Part shown: positions 44,165 to 53,876 of the stretch, in pieces
How the letters are laid out: the number at the start of each line of letters is the position of its first letter
Numbering within the stretch: the stretch's first letter is position 1
Assembly (NCBI GenBank): GCA_947460245.1
Contig: CANHGL010000003.1
Span: 1-64,000 of the forward strand
Reading direction: 5' to 3'
DNA length: 64,000 bases
Origin: Sphingobacteriales bacterium
GTDB taxonomy: Bacteria; Bacteroidota; Bacteroidia; Chitinophagales; JADIYW01
Program-made: the position numbers and the translations under genes
The notes under the pieces: model-generated
What the model saw: the letters and a program-made list of their open reading frames with translations, nothing else
Databases searched by the model: none
Told to the model about the DNA's origin: nothing

Positions 44165-44992
44165 ATGACATATATCTTTCACATTCCATATCCAGAAGAC
44201 ATTGATAAGGAAGACTTCAGTGGTTTGTTCAATGCTTTAGAGCTGGAAGGCATTGAGGAAGGTGAGCTACATCTATCCATCTATATCACAGAACAAGGTG
44301 TAGAAGAAGCTGAACCCTATATAAAAGAGGTTTGCGATAATTTTGATACAAGTTATGAAAAAACAATACTGGAAAATAAGAATTGGAATGAGCAGTGGGA
44401 GCGAAGTTTTCAGCCTCTTCTGATAGATGATTTTGTTTTGGTTCGTGCAACATTTCATCCGGAAAATAGAGCGGTGGAACATGAGATTATTATAGAGCCT
44501 AAGATGTCATTTGGCACGGGGCATCATCCAACTACAGCTCAGATGATGCAGCAAATGAGACTTCTGGATTTTAAGGGGAAGAAGGTATTAGATTGTGGAT
44601 CCGGAACGGGTATCCTTGCTGTATTGGCAGAAAAAATGGGAGCATCCAGTTGTATTGCCTTGGATAATGATACGTGGTGTTATGAAAATTGCAGAGAAAA
44701 TATAGTTTTAAATTCGGCATCCGTCGTACAACCAGTATTGGGAGAAATTAATCAGTTTTTAGGAGATACTTTTGATAGCGTACTCGCCAATATACATCGA
44801 AATTTCCTATTGGAATATATGGATGTGCTCGCTTCGATTCTGAAAAAGGATGGCTGTCTCTTAATATCAGGCTTTTATTCGGAAGATGCAAAACTTATTT
44901 TAGATAAGGCTATGTCATATGGCTTATCAGCCACCTATCGAACATCTTCCAATAATTGGGATTGTATTCTATTAAAAAAATCATCTGAATAA
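44165..44992 (+). CDS. prmA: ribosomal protein L11 methyltransferase
   Basis: Trimethylates ribosomal protein L11 with SAM. The 275-residue protein has a small N-terminal substrate-binding domain, the family motif MSFGTGHHPTT, then the SAM-binding KVLDCGSGTGILAVLAEKMG and VLANIHRNFLLEYM with the NxxR/NIxxN-type catalytic loop. Normal length. Its last base is the first base of the giant gene's ATG at 44992. Confidence 0.93.
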   Translation: MTYIFHIPYPEDIDKEDFSGLFNALELEGIEEGELHLSIYITEQGVEEAEPYIKEVCDNFDTSYEKTILENKNWNEQWERSFQPLLIDDFVLVRATFHPENRAVEHEIIIEPKMSFGTGHHPTTAQMMQQMRLLDFKGKKVLDCGSGTGILAVLAEKMGASSCIALDNDTWCYENCRENIVLNSASVVQPVLGEINQFLGDTFDSVLANIHRNFLLEYMDVLASILKKDGCLLISGFYSEDAKLILDKAMSYGLSATYRTSSNNWDCILLKKSSE

Positions 44993-47900
44993 TGCATAAA
45001 TCATTTTTTTTTGCAAGTTTGCTGTGTCTGATTTGTCAGCTTTCCTTGGCACAATATCCAAAGGAGTTTCCAAATGATAATACAGGATTTGGCAAAGCAT
45101 ATGCGGAGCTTTTAAAAACATGTACACGTGATGATTGTAAAGAGATATCTGATAAATTCCCGACAATAATTACTTCTGGAAAAGCTTCAATTTATTTTTT
45201 TAAGATAAAAGGGATTTCGCAGTCCATGCTGTTAAAGAAGGCATCAGCATATCCAATATTTTTACAATTTGCTTCCTTATTGACTACACTGGATGTTACT
45301 AAAGTTAATGCTACCTCTATTGATAAAAATTTTGATATTCTTCAGTTGTTGATTGATAAATCAAAACAAGGCAATCTAAAGGAGTTTACAACCTATCTAA
45401 ACTACCTCACTAATTTATACACACAGAATGCTGTTTATTATACAAATACTAATGCGTGGAAGGCTACAGGTGATTTTTCAGTAGATCTGATGGATGATAA
45501 GCCAGTATATAGCTTTTCCAAGACGGATTTAATAGGCATGTCAACGGTAGATACATTGACAATAAAAGATGCAAGTGGCAAATACTATCCTTTAGAAAAT
45601 TTATGGGTAGGTTCTAAAGGCAGTATTTCTCTACAGCGCAATGGATTTGATGCAATAAATAACTTTGTAAATTTCGGAAATCATCAGATAGATTTTTCTA
45701 AGTCGGATATAAATATAGACTCTGCCAACTTTACTTTTAAGCCGGTGTTGTCTAAGCCTATATTAGGGGTGTATACGGATAAATTATTGCAAGCTAAATC
45801 GCAAGAAAGATTATATCCAAAATTTCGTTCCTACAGTAATGATATAGATTTTAATACTTTAGGAAAAGAGGTGAAATTTAGTGGAGGCTTTCAGTTGGAG
45901 AGCACTAATATTTATGGTGTTGGATCTGACACTGCGCTGGCAAAATTATCCTTATCCGGAAGGGATGGAAAGGAATTAGTACGTGTTTCGGCAAATAGAA
46001 TTCAAATTAAAGATTTTAAAGATATTAATATAGAGGATGCCAGTCTTATGATATTCCTGGAGGATAATACTATTTCACATCCATATGTAAATTTTACCTA
46101 TACTTCAAAAACAAAGGATGTCAAAGTGTATAGAGATGTAAAGCCATTATCTAAGCAACCTTTTACTAGTGAGTATCATAAAATGTTCTTGTACATAGAT
46201 GAGTTGAAATGGAATCTTGATAGTACGGTTATAAAATTTAGTATGATTACGCTTTCCGGTGATAGACCGGCTATTATTGAATCGTTCAACTATTATCAAC
46301 CCAATCTGGAGAATAAATATAAAGGAACTTTTGAGCAAGGTCCAATTGATAAAATTTACAGAACTATTGAAGGCGGTAGTAGTCGCTACGTAGATGCCGT
46401 AGCTCTGGCATTAGATATTAATCCAGGAGCACCTTTTATTGCTACTCAGCCTGTATTCTTCCGTTTGATGGAGGATGGTTATATAAGCTATGATCCAAAA
46501 CTAAAAAATATTGAAGTCAAGGATAAATTAATTAATCAGGCATTAGCAGCACGTGGTAAACAGGATTATGATTTTATAAAGTTTGCTTCTTTTAAAAGAG
46601 TTTTGAATGCGAAGATGGATATCCGGACAAATATTCTGGAGATATATGGTGTCGAAGAAATTAATATGAGTACAAAGTCAGGAGTGAAGTTTATTCCAAT
46701 TAATGATACGGTTAGGATTGGTAAAAACAGAGTGATGACTCTGGGTGGTAAGATTCAGGTGGGTAAATTTGATTTTGTAGCCAAGCAGGTAGACTTTGAT
46801 TATGATAGTTATTCCTTCAACATGAAGAATGTTGATTCTATGGTAATTTACGTTCCGGAGGGAGATGGTAAGCCAAATGAAAGAGGTGAGGTTAAGTTAA
46901 TTAGATCTAAAACACCTTTACAAAATATTACGGGCTCACTACATATTGCAGCACCGGATAATAAATCGGGCACCAATAATGATAAGAAATATCCATACTT
47001 TACTAGTGGAGATACGGCCAAGGTAGCTTATGATAAAGGTCCTAATGGAGATAAATACAATAAAGATAAATTCTACTATCAAGTCTATCCCTTTGAGTTG
47101 GATAGTCTAGGTGAAATTAACACAGAGAATTTGCAGTTAGACGGTCAGTTGATTTCTGGCGGTATATTTGAGCCAATCAAGTCTGGACTACAACTTCAGG
47201 GTGATAAATCTTTTGGGTTGAGCCTGGAAACTGATGCTGATGGGTTTAATCTCTTTGGCAATAAAGGAAAATATACGGCTTCCCTTAAGTTAGATGGTAG
47301 CGGACTGACAGGGAAGGGTTTTTTTGAATTTGGTTCAGCTATGTTATATGCGGATACAACTTTCTTCTTTCTGGATAGCGTGTATTCGCAATTGGATAGT
47401 GTCCGTATACTAGAGAGTAAATCTTTCGATTTACCACAAACCAATATCAATCAATCTTCTTTTATTTGGAATGTTCCAAAAGATTCATTGGTCATATCAC
47501 CCGGTAAAGAAGAGAAGTTTAGTATGTATAATAGTACTATTGACTTTGATGGGAAATTAATACTGAATAATAAACATCTCAATGGATTTGGAATGCTTTC
47601 CTTAAATCATACCAAGCTGGAGTCTAAGGATATAAGATTTAATGCAACAGAATTTGAGGCGAAAAATTGTAAGTTGAATCTTTCAACAGATGATGGGCAA
47701 CCTTTATTGGCTTCTAATGATGTTAATGCAATATTTAATTTAGAGAAGAAGTTGGCAGATATAGAGTTTAATAAAAACGATACTATTCCTCTGCAGTCGT
47801 TTAATTATTTGGCTAATCCTAAATTCCTACACTTTGACATTTCGAATAATATACTTACACTAAATGCAGCTTCAGCTGGAGTAAAATTCTTCCTGCTCTC

Positions 47901-50142
47901 TACGGATCCCCTTAAGGATTCATTGAAGTTTGTTACTGCTGAAGCGCTATTGAATCTTAAAGAAAAATCGATACAGTTTGCAGGTATTAATGAGTTATTA
48001 CTGGCAGACTCCAAAATTATACCTGATAGCGGACAAATTTTCATTGACGAGAACGGAGCAGTAAGACCATTGAAAAATGCCTTAATTATATTTAATGCAG
48101 ATAGCTCTTTTCATACAGTAAGAGATGCTGAAGTGACTATAGAAGGCAGAAATCAATTTATCGGAACTGGAAATTATTATTTTAAAATGAATAATGGGAC
48201 TATAGAGAAAGTGCCTATTGCAGAGATTAGTGTCAATAATCCATATAAAGGAATTCCGCTTACAGATAATAAGAAAGGCAAGAAGCCTTCAGAACAAAGA
48301 GACTGGAGTAAAGTATATACTATTGCTAAAACTTCTATTGAAGAGGATGCAAATTTCAAGTTGGATAATAAGATTTTTTATAAAGGAAAATTTGATTTTG
48401 ATTCCAAGCATAAAGATATCTTCCTCGATGGTTCAGTTAAAATTGAAATTGCTAATAATACAAGTGACTGGATTGCTAATGTGCAATTGTTAGATCCCAA
48501 GAATCCATCGGTTAATATAGATAGTATCCTCAGTAAAGCGAATAATAGTCTTTTTGTTGGCCTGATGTTAGATAAAAGTAACCTTGAATTTTATTCTGTA
48601 ATTCTTCAGGATAAACATAATGCAGATGATGCGGAGATTATGAATATAAAGAGTTCTCTAACTTTTAGCAAAACGGAGGAGAATACAGTTGTATTTGGAG
48701 ATGAGAATGCTTTTAGAACTCAATATGCGCGCACTTCTTGTCTGAAGTATAATGAAACAACAAAGGGGATGCAAGCTGTTGGAGAGATTGGAATGGGTTT
48801 TAATATGGGGCCTTGTAAGGTTACTACAGTGGGGAGTTTTTCTTTCAGACCTGATCAACAGAAATTAGAAATTAATGCTGACTTAGCGATTAAATTCTTT
48901 ATGCAACCTGCGATAGCAAGTATAATTATGAATCAGTTTTCATCAGCTGCTGCTATTGCTGATTTTTCATCCTATAAGCGTAATAAGGTAATTCAAAGGA
49001 CATTGTCTGTGTTGACGAAAGATACAGTAGAGTCAAATAGATTGATTGCAGAGATTTATACCTCTGATAATATGTTTGTTCCTGCAAGTCTGGATTATAA
49101 CCTTCTCATAACTGGTACTAAGTTTCTGTGGGATTCAATAGAAGCATCCTTCAAGAGTATGGAGCCCGTAAGTCTCGCTATTTTTGGCGGGGAGGTAGTG
49201 CAACGTCAATACGATGCTTATATAGAGATGGGGTATGGTAATGAAACAGATTTTATTAATGTTTATCTGCAAAATAAAAATAAGGATTGGTTATTCTTTA
49301 AGATTAAAGGTGACCAGATGGGTATTGCATCTTCCAATGTAGATTTGCAAAATACAATTACACTTTTTAAAGATGCGGAACGTGTTTATAAAGAAGGTAA
49401 AAATAAAGTCTTTGAGTTCATGCCTGTTGATAATATGATGCGAGATGATTTTGTGACACGAATGGAGGATTTTAGATGGAGATGGAATACAGGGTTAGAT
49501 AGCAGTAAGTCTATAAAATCAATTATTGACAATACGATAATAAATAAGACAGAGGATACGTTACCTGAAATTCAACAGCCTTCCAATCCTACTGAAGAAT
49601 CTCCCGTTGATGTTTCCACTGAGTTTAAACAAAAACCAAAGAAGAGATTTTCGCTTGTGCCTGAATCGATGCAGACTCCGATAGATACTCTTAAGGGCAC
49701 GGAAGAGCAGGATGTAGCTGTAGATTCAATTGTCATATCAACTCCTATGCTTGATTCATTGGCTGATTCGGGAGTAGAAGTATCAAAGTCATCAAAAGAT
49801 TCCATTCCAGAGGAGATAAAGAAAGAAGAGGAAATCAATATACCTGTCGTAATAAGTTCTACTCAGGATTCATTGTTTAAGTCGGAAGTAAAAGTAACTG
49901 AGCCTGCAAAGGATTCGATACCCCAAGTGGAAAATAATACGCTAATTATAGATTCATCTGTGGCTCCAGTTACTAAGCAAGATACTATTGTCACTCCTGA
50001 GTTAAATTCAGCATCGGAACAGTCTCGGGATACACTACAAGGTCAGAAGTCCGATACAAGTGATGGTGTTCAATCTTTCGATCCTAAGGATATTAATAGT
50101 TCTGATCCGAAGCCGAAAAAATCCAAGAAGAAAACCAAGTAG
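44992..50142 (+). CDS. giant secreted protein of unknown function (1716 residues)
   Basis: The largest gene in the window. A signal peptide (about 1-20, ending LSLAQ) is followed by about 100 helical residues, and then a very long beta-rich body (about 140-1500) in which short strand pairs alternate with Asn/Asp/Lys turns and recurring phrases such as FDFDSKHKDIFLDGSVKIE and GKFDFVAKQVDFDYDSYSF. This gives the look of stacked beta solenoid or adhesion-like modules, but I recognise no named domain. The last 200 residues are Ser/Pro/Asp/Glu-rich and end in KPKKSKKKTK. No C-terminal T9SS sorting domain is evident. It overlaps prmA by one base, and the methyltransferase gene starts on its last base. 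Confidence 0.6.
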   Translation: MHKSFFFASLLCLICQLSLAQYPKEFPNDNTGFGKAYAELLKTCTRDDCKEISDKFPTIITSGKASIYFFKIKGISQSMLLKKASAYPIFLQFASLLTTLDVTKVNATSIDKNFDILQLLIDKSKQGNLKEFTTYLNYLTNLYTQNAVYYTNTNAWKATGDFSVDLMDDKPVYSFSKTDLIGMSTVDTLTIKDASGKYYPLENLWVGSKGSISLQRNGFDAINNFVNFGNHQIDFSKSDINIDSANFTFKPVLSKPILGVYTDKLLQAKSQERLYPKFRSYSNDIDFNTLGKEVKFSGGFQLESTNIYGVGSDTALAKLSLSGRDGKELVRVSANRIQIKDFKDINIEDASLMIFLEDNTISHPYVNFTYTSKTKDVKVYRDVKPLSKQPFTSEYHKMFLYIDELKWNLDSTVIKFSMITLSGDRPAIIESFNYYQPNLENKYKGTFEQGPIDKIYRTIEGGSSRYVDAVALALDINPGAPFIATQPVFFRLMEDGYISYDPKLKNIEVKDKLINQALAARGKQDYDFIKFASFKRVLNAKMDIRTNILEIYGVEEINMSTKSGVKFIPINDTVRIGKNRVMTLGGKIQVGKFDFVAKQVDFDYDSYSFNMKNVDSMVIYVPEGDGKPNERGEVKLIRSKTPLQNITGSLHIAAPDNKSGTNNDKKYPYFTSGDTAKVAYDKGPNGDKYNKDKFYYQVYPFELDSLGEINTENLQLDGQLISGGIFEPIKSGLQLQGDKSFGLSLETDADGFNLFGNKGKYTASLKLDGSGLTGKGFFEFGSAMLYADTTFFFLDSVYSQLDSVRILESKSFDLPQTNINQSSFIWNVPKDSLVISPGKEEKFSMYNSTIDFDGKLILNNKHLNGFGMLSLNHTKLESKDIRFNATEFEAKNCKLNLSTDDGQPLLASNDVNAIFNLEKKLADIEFNKNDTIPLQSFNYLANPKFLHFDISNNILTLNAASAGVKFFLLSTDPLKDSLKFVTAEALLNLKEKSIQFAGINELLLADSKIIPDSGQIFIDENGAVRPLKNALIIFNADSSFHTVRDAEVTIEGRNQFIGTGNYYFKMNNGTIEKVPIAEISVNNPYKGIPLTDNKKGKKPSEQRDWSKVYTIAKTSIEEDANFKLDNKIFYKGKFDFDSKHKDIFLDGSVKIEIANNTSDWIANVQLLDPKNPSVNIDSILSKANNSLFVGLMLDKSNLEFYSVILQDKHNADDAEIMNIKSSLTFSKTEENTVVFGDENAFRTQYARTSCLKYNETTKGMQAVGEIGMGFNMGPCKVTTVGSFSFRPDQQKLEINADLAIKFFMQPAIASIIMNQFSSAAAIADFSSYKRNKVIQRTLSVLTKDTVESNRLIAEIYTSDNMFVPASLDYNLLITGTKFLWDSIEASFKSMEPVSLAIFGGEVVQRQYDAYIEMGYGNETDFINVYLQNKNKDWLFFKIKGDQMGIASSNVDLQNTITLFKDAERVYKEGKNKVFEFMPVDNMMRDDFVTRMEDFRWRWNTGLDSSKSIKSIIDNTIINKTEDTLPEIQQPSNPTEESPVDVSTEFKQKPKKRFSLVPESMQTPIDTLKGTEEQDVAVDSIVISTPMLDSLADSGVEVSKSSKDSIPEEIKKEEEINIPVVISSTQDSLFKSEVKVTEPAKDSIPQVENNTLIIDSSVAPVTKQDTIVTPELNSASEQSRDTLQGQKSDTSDGVQSFDPKDINSSDPKPKKSKKKTK

Positions 50143-50807
50143 TGCAGGTGGTTAGTGTATTCAAAAAAATAGCTAGTTATCTCTTTGATCTTACCTTAGA
50201 AAAGAGAAAAAGTGATTTGAGTGGCGAGCTTACGGTTTCTATTCACAAAGGTCAGTACAAGTTATCTACGCAAGATGCAATCTATTCTTTTGGTAATGAA
50301 TACACCTCTTTTTCAACTGTCTTTAAGGCTTTACATATTGAAAAGAGAACAACTGAAAAGGTTCTGATTCTGGGTTTTGGTTTAGGCAGTATAGTAGATT
50401 TATTGAGGAATAATACTTCGATAAAAAATATTACTGCATTAGATGCAGATAAGGTAGTTATTGAATTAGCAAAGAAATACCTTAATCCAGCACTTCAGGA
50501 AAAAGTAGAATTTCGTTGTACGGATGCATTGTATTTTACACAAAACTGCATAGATGCATTTGATTTGGTGGTTTTTGATGTTTTTATAGAGGATAAAACA
50601 CCTGTTCAGTTTATGCAGCAAGAGTTTCTTTTCCTGCTAAAAAATCTAGTTAAACATAATGGATTATTGCTCTACTCAAAGATGGAAGATTCGCTCCATA
50701 GCAAAATTGAGAATTATCAGTTTTCCAAAAGTTTTTCATCAATTTTTGCAGATGCCTATACTATAACAACTGAAGGAAACAGGGTGTATGTGTGGAACAA
50801 TAAATAG
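50142..50807 (+). CDS. spermidine-synthase-like methyltransferase
   Basis: A 221-residue class I SAM-dependent protein. The SAM/decarboxy-SAM motif VLILGFGLGSIVDLL and LDADKVVIELAKKY are clear, then FRCTDALYF and DLVVFDVFIEDKTP as in spermidine-synthase-like proteins, though the polyamine active-site pattern is incomplete. It may be a methyltransferase of unknown substrate. The start is GTG at 50142 sharing one base with the preceding stop TAG. It may be translated together with the giant gene. Convergent with the PAP2 gene, one base apart. Confidence 0.7.
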   Translation: MQVVSVFKKIASYLFDLTLEKRKSDLSGELTVSIHKGQYKLSTQDAIYSFGNEYTSFSTVFKALHIEKRTTEKVLILGFGLGSIVDLLRNNTSIKNITALDADKVVIELAKKYLNPALQEKVEFRCTDALYFTQNCIDAFDLVVFDVFIEDKTPVQFMQQEFLFLLKNLVKHNGLLLYSKMEDSLHSKIENYQFSKSFSSIFADAYTITTEGNRVYVWNNK

Positions 50808-50808
50808 T

Positions 50809-51573
50809 TTATTTCCTTCTGAATTCACGACGATGGAGATAAGGGGTTAGCGTGCCTACCAATGCACCTACAGCATACCCTGTAATTACATCTGTCCAGT
50901 AATGTTTTCCAGCTTTATACCTTGTTATTGCGGTTAATGCAGGAAGAATAGCTGCACCTGTCCATATCAGTGGTTTCCATCTTGAATCAGGATGATAATC
51001 GGAATAGACCATTGCTATAAAAAAAGTACTGGCTGCGGTAATACTGGTATGGCCGGAAAAAAAAGAAGAGGTTGCATTCTTACTGGCATCTGTACCGTTA
51101 CAATTATTTTTAAATTCTTCTGTGTAAACGTACGGTCTATTTCTATGTGATAGCTCTTTGGTAAATAATGTCAGAGCAGTTGTTAATGCTGCGGTCTCTG
51201 CCCATATGGGCATTACAGTAGCCCAATCCTTCCGTATGTTTTTATCTATGAATAGTAAGGCAGGACTGGCCATAGCAGTATATTGAAAGACATCACTGGC
51301 TATGGCAGCGGCTTTAGAATGCTGATATACAGCACCTCGGTCAAAGACATTGATATCATTGGCATTTAGCTCTTTCACAGCCGCACAGCTTAAAGCACTT
51401 TTCTTTTTGTGTAGTATCAGGCTGCTAGCACCTGTTCCGAGCGAAATAAGACCTATTGGAATATCTAGCCCAAGTTTATACCTGTATACACTTTTCCGTT
51501 TTAAGGAATCCTGGGCATGTGTTTCTGTCAATAAAAACAATGCTATCAGAATTAGAATAATTTTTTTAAGCAT
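50809..51573 (-). CDS. PAP2 superfamily phosphatase
   Basis: A 254-residue phosphatidic-acid-phosphatase-type protein. It has a signal peptide or anchor (about 1-20) and the three PAP2 signatures: KELSHRNRP, SSFFSGHTS and TRYKAGKHYWTDV with the catalytic histidines. Hydrophobic segments near 98-108, 132-148, 181-193, 206-216 and 233-245 suggest a periplasm-facing membrane enzyme. Possible substrates are undecaprenyl pyrophosphate, phosphatidic acid or a phosphorylated glycan. It ends one base from the convergent methyltransferase gene. Confidence 0.85.
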   Translation of the reverse strand: MLKKIILILIALFLLTETHAQDSLKRKSVYRYKLGLDIPIGLISLGTGASSLILHKKKSALSCAAVKELNANDINVFDRGAVYQHSKAAAIASDVFQYTAMASPALLFIDKNIRKDWATVMPIWAETAALTTALTLFTKELSHRNRPYVYTEEFKNNCNGTDASKNATSSFFSGHTSITAASTFFIAMVYSDYHPDSRWKPLIWTGAAILPALTAITRYKAGKHYWTDVITGYAVGALVGTLTPYLHRREFRRK

Positions 51574-51637
51574 GGTATAAATGTATTATAAATTTTTATG
51601 GAATAGGGGTTGGTGTATAATTAAAAAAAGAAAAATT

Positions 51638-52237
51638 TTAGCTGCAAATAACAATCTTTTTAGATTCAAAGAAATCTTCTTCAAAGAAATCTTTCAATGC
51701 TATTAGACGAATATTCTTTTGAACAACAGACAGTTCATCTTTTAAGTCGCCGCCCTTTAAAGCGATTATTTTTTTAGCATTTTTATTTTTACTCCAATAC
51801 AATAGGTCAGCAGTCTTTGCAACAGCTCTTGTTACGATATAGTCAAAGTCTTCTTTTAGATTTTCTGCTCTTACAACTTGGGTTTGTACATTCTTTAAAT
51901 CTAATTCTTTAACTACCTCATTCACTACTTGTATTTTTTTTCCTATTGAATCAATGAGTGTAAATTCTGCCTCAGGAAAAAGGATAGCAAGTGGAATACC
52001 TGGGAATCCACCACCTGTTCCAATATCCAAGATTTTTGCCCCTTTTTCAAAGGAAATTACTTTTGCAATTGATAGGGAATGTAGAACATGACGTTCATAA
52101 AAATTAGCGGTATCTTTTCTGGAAATCACGTTAATCTTTTCGTTCCAGGTCGCATATATTGGGAGTAGCTGTTTTATTTGCTGGAATTGTGTTTCTTTTA
52201 TTTCAGGGAAATATTTTTTAATGATATCTATTTCCAT
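51638..52237 (-). CDS. rsmG: 16S rRNA (guanine527-N7)-methyltransferase
   Basis: Methylates N7 of G527 in 16S rRNA. The 199-residue protein has the SAM motif ILDIGTGGGFPGIPLAI, TLIDSIGKKIQVVNEV and VTRAVAKTADLLYW, all typical of RsmG/GidB. Length is normal. It is divergent from actA with the longest gap in the window (292 bp) between them. In many bacteria it lies near the origin; see the notes on 52461. Confidence 0.95.
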   Translation of the reverse strand: MEIDIIKKYFPEIKETQFQQIKQLLPIYATWNEKINVISRKDTANFYERHVLHSLSIAKVISFEKGAKILDIGTGGGFPGIPLAILFPEAEFTLIDSIGKKIQVVNEVVKELDLKNVQTQVVRAENLKEDFDYIVTRAVAKTADLLYWSKNKNAKKIIALKGGDLKDELSVVQKNIRLIALKDFFEEDFFESKKIVICS

Positions 52238-52396
52238 AAAGCTTTTGGTGTATTCAGGTCTGATAAAAATTGAACACCCAAAATAGATAAAATGATGCTT
52301 ACATTTTTGATAGATTTTGCAATCTTTTTACAATTATTCTGAAAACGCAAAGAAATGTTAAGTCAACATTAAATTCTTCCCTTAGGTGCTCTTTGG

Positions 52397-52413
52397 CTAT
52401 ATTTAAAATATAG
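52397..52413. promoter_or_regulatory. AT-rich palindrome upstream of the respiratory operon
   Basis: Two perfect 8-bp arms with a 1-base centre: CTATATTT-A-AAATATAG. It lies about 83 bp before the -7 element of actA, inside the 292-bp gap between rsmG and actA. It could be a regulator site or a simple A/T-rich inverted repeat. No known consensus fits. Confidence 0.35.
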
Positions 52414-52496
52414 ATTATCAAATACTTGTATTTTATTTAAATTCATTCTAAATAGCAGAATTATCCACAACAAGTACTAGCTAAAAGTACGAATAC

Positions 52497-52504
52497 TATA
52501 TTTG
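52497..52504 (+). promoter_or_regulatory. -7 promoter element of the ACIII operon
   Basis: TATATTTG is an exact match to TAnnTTTG, 25 bp before the actA ATG. No TTG lies at the expected distance upstream, so an activator may be needed, which is inference. The rest of the 292-bp gap holds the palindrome at 52397, a DnaA-box-like 9-mer at 52461 and otherwise plain A/T-rich sequence. Confidence 0.5.
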
Positions 52505-52529
52505 CAACCGAGAAAAAATAAGTCACAGA

Positions 52530-53816
52530 ATGCATTCTTGTAAATCAATCAGAGGTATCCTCACATTAATAGCACTTTTTTTATCACTAACTCTTTCTAC
52601 CAATTCTTATTCTGCTGTTGCTGTTCCTGATGTAAACCCATCAGATGCTGCTGCTATAGATAAGGCTAAACAGGGTATGGAATTGTTCAAAGCGAACTGT
52701 ACTTCGTGTCACGCTGTAGATAAGAAAGTTGTAGGTCCTGCTTTGGCGGGCGTTTGGGATAGATGGGAAAATTCAGCAGATATTATAGCCTGGGTAAAGA
52801 ACTCACAGAAACTTATAGCAAGTGGACATCCTTATGCGAATAAGATCTTTAATGAGTACAATAAGTCAGTGATGTCTGCATTTCCTCAGTTGTCTGACGA
52901 TCAGATTATAAATATCCTTACCTATGTAAAGGCTAAATCTGCAGGTGTTGCTTTGCCTTTTGAAGCAGCTCCGGCGCCTGCAGCTGGTACTGCTCCGGCT
53001 ACAAGCGATAAGGGTTCATCAGATTGGTATGTCTACATGCTCATATCATTCCTCTTGGTTTTAGCATTATTACTCTTTAATGTAACCTCTAAGTTAGATA
53101 AGGTTATCAGAGAAAAGGCAGGTGAAAAGGTAGAGGATGTTTCTTTAGATAAGAAAATATTTAACAGGAAAACATTTAAGGTGTTGCTTTTAATTGGTTC
53201 GATACTTTTAGTATTTAACATATTTAACGGTGCGATAGATTTAGGTCGTTCACAAGGCTATGAGCCTGATCAACCTATTAAATTCTCTCATGCTTTACAC
53301 GTTGGTCAGAATAAGATTGAATGTCAGTATTGCCATACAGCTGTAGAGAAGAGTCGTCATGCTAGCATACCGGGTACACAGATTTGTATGAATTGTCATA
53401 AATATGTTCAACAAGGACCAAAATACGGCAAGGATGAAATCAGTAAGATTTATAGCTATGCCGGATGGGATCCTGATCAGCAGAAGTTTGTTAAAGCCCC
53501 TAAAAACATTGAGTGGGTTAAGATTCATAACCTTCCTGATCATGTTTATTTTAACCACTCTCAACACGTAAAGGTAGGAGGTGTTAAGTGTCAGACCTGC
53601 CACGGAAAGGTTGAAGAATATGAAGTGATGAAGCAATTTGCTCCTCTTTCTATGGGATGGTGTATAAACTGTCACAGACAAACAGAAGTGAAGTTTTCAG
53701 AAAATAAGTATTACTCTGTTTTCCAAAAATATCAGCAAGAGCTGAAGAAAGGAACTAAGGCAAAGGTTACTGTTGAGGATATTGGTGGTACAGAGTGTCA
53801 AAAATGTCACTATTAA
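52530..53816 (+). CDS. actA: alternative complex III subunit A, multiheme cytochrome c
   Basis: A 428-residue membrane-bound cytochrome of the quinol:electron-acceptor oxidoreductase ACIII. Signal peptide about 1-28; then a class I cytochrome c domain with CTSCH at 57-61 and a distal methionine candidate in SVMSAFPQLS; then two hydrophobic spans (about 166-186 and 214-232); then the pentaheme domain with CxxCH at 265, 286, 354, 378 and 423. That makes six c-type hemes, one more than the pentaheme ActA described for Rhodothermus. Hemes face the periplasm and carry electrons from ActB toward ActE and the oxidase. It is the first gene of the respiratory operon. Confidence 0.92.
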   Translation: MHSCKSIRGILTLIALFLSLTLSTNSYSAVAVPDVNPSDAAAIDKAKQGMELFKANCTSCHAVDKKVVGPALAGVWDRWENSADIIAWVKNSQKLIASGHPYANKIFNEYNKSVMSAFPQLSDDQIINILTYVKAKSAGVALPFEAAPAPAAGTAPATSDKGSSDWYVYMLISFLLVLALLLFNVTSKLDKVIREKAGEKVEDVSLDKKIFNRKTFKVLLLIGSILLVFNIFNGAIDLGRSQGYEPDQPIKFSHALHVGQNKIECQYCHTAVEKSRHASIPGTQICMNCHKYVQQGPKYGKDEISKIYSYAGWDPDQQKFVKAPKNIEWVKIHNLPDHVYFNHSQHVKVGGVKCQTCHGKVEEYEVMKQFAPLSMGWCINCHRQTEVKFSENKYYSVFQKYQQELKKGTKAKVTVEDIGGTECQKCHY

Positions 53817-53876
53817 TAAAGATTTACGCAAGAAGCGTTATTGAGATAGAAAAGTAAAAACGTTAACATTATATAA

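Noticed and set aside
52461..52469. Replication origin next to rsmG
   Set aside because: Only one DnaA box, no dnaA or dnaN, and no box cluster, so an origin call is not supported.
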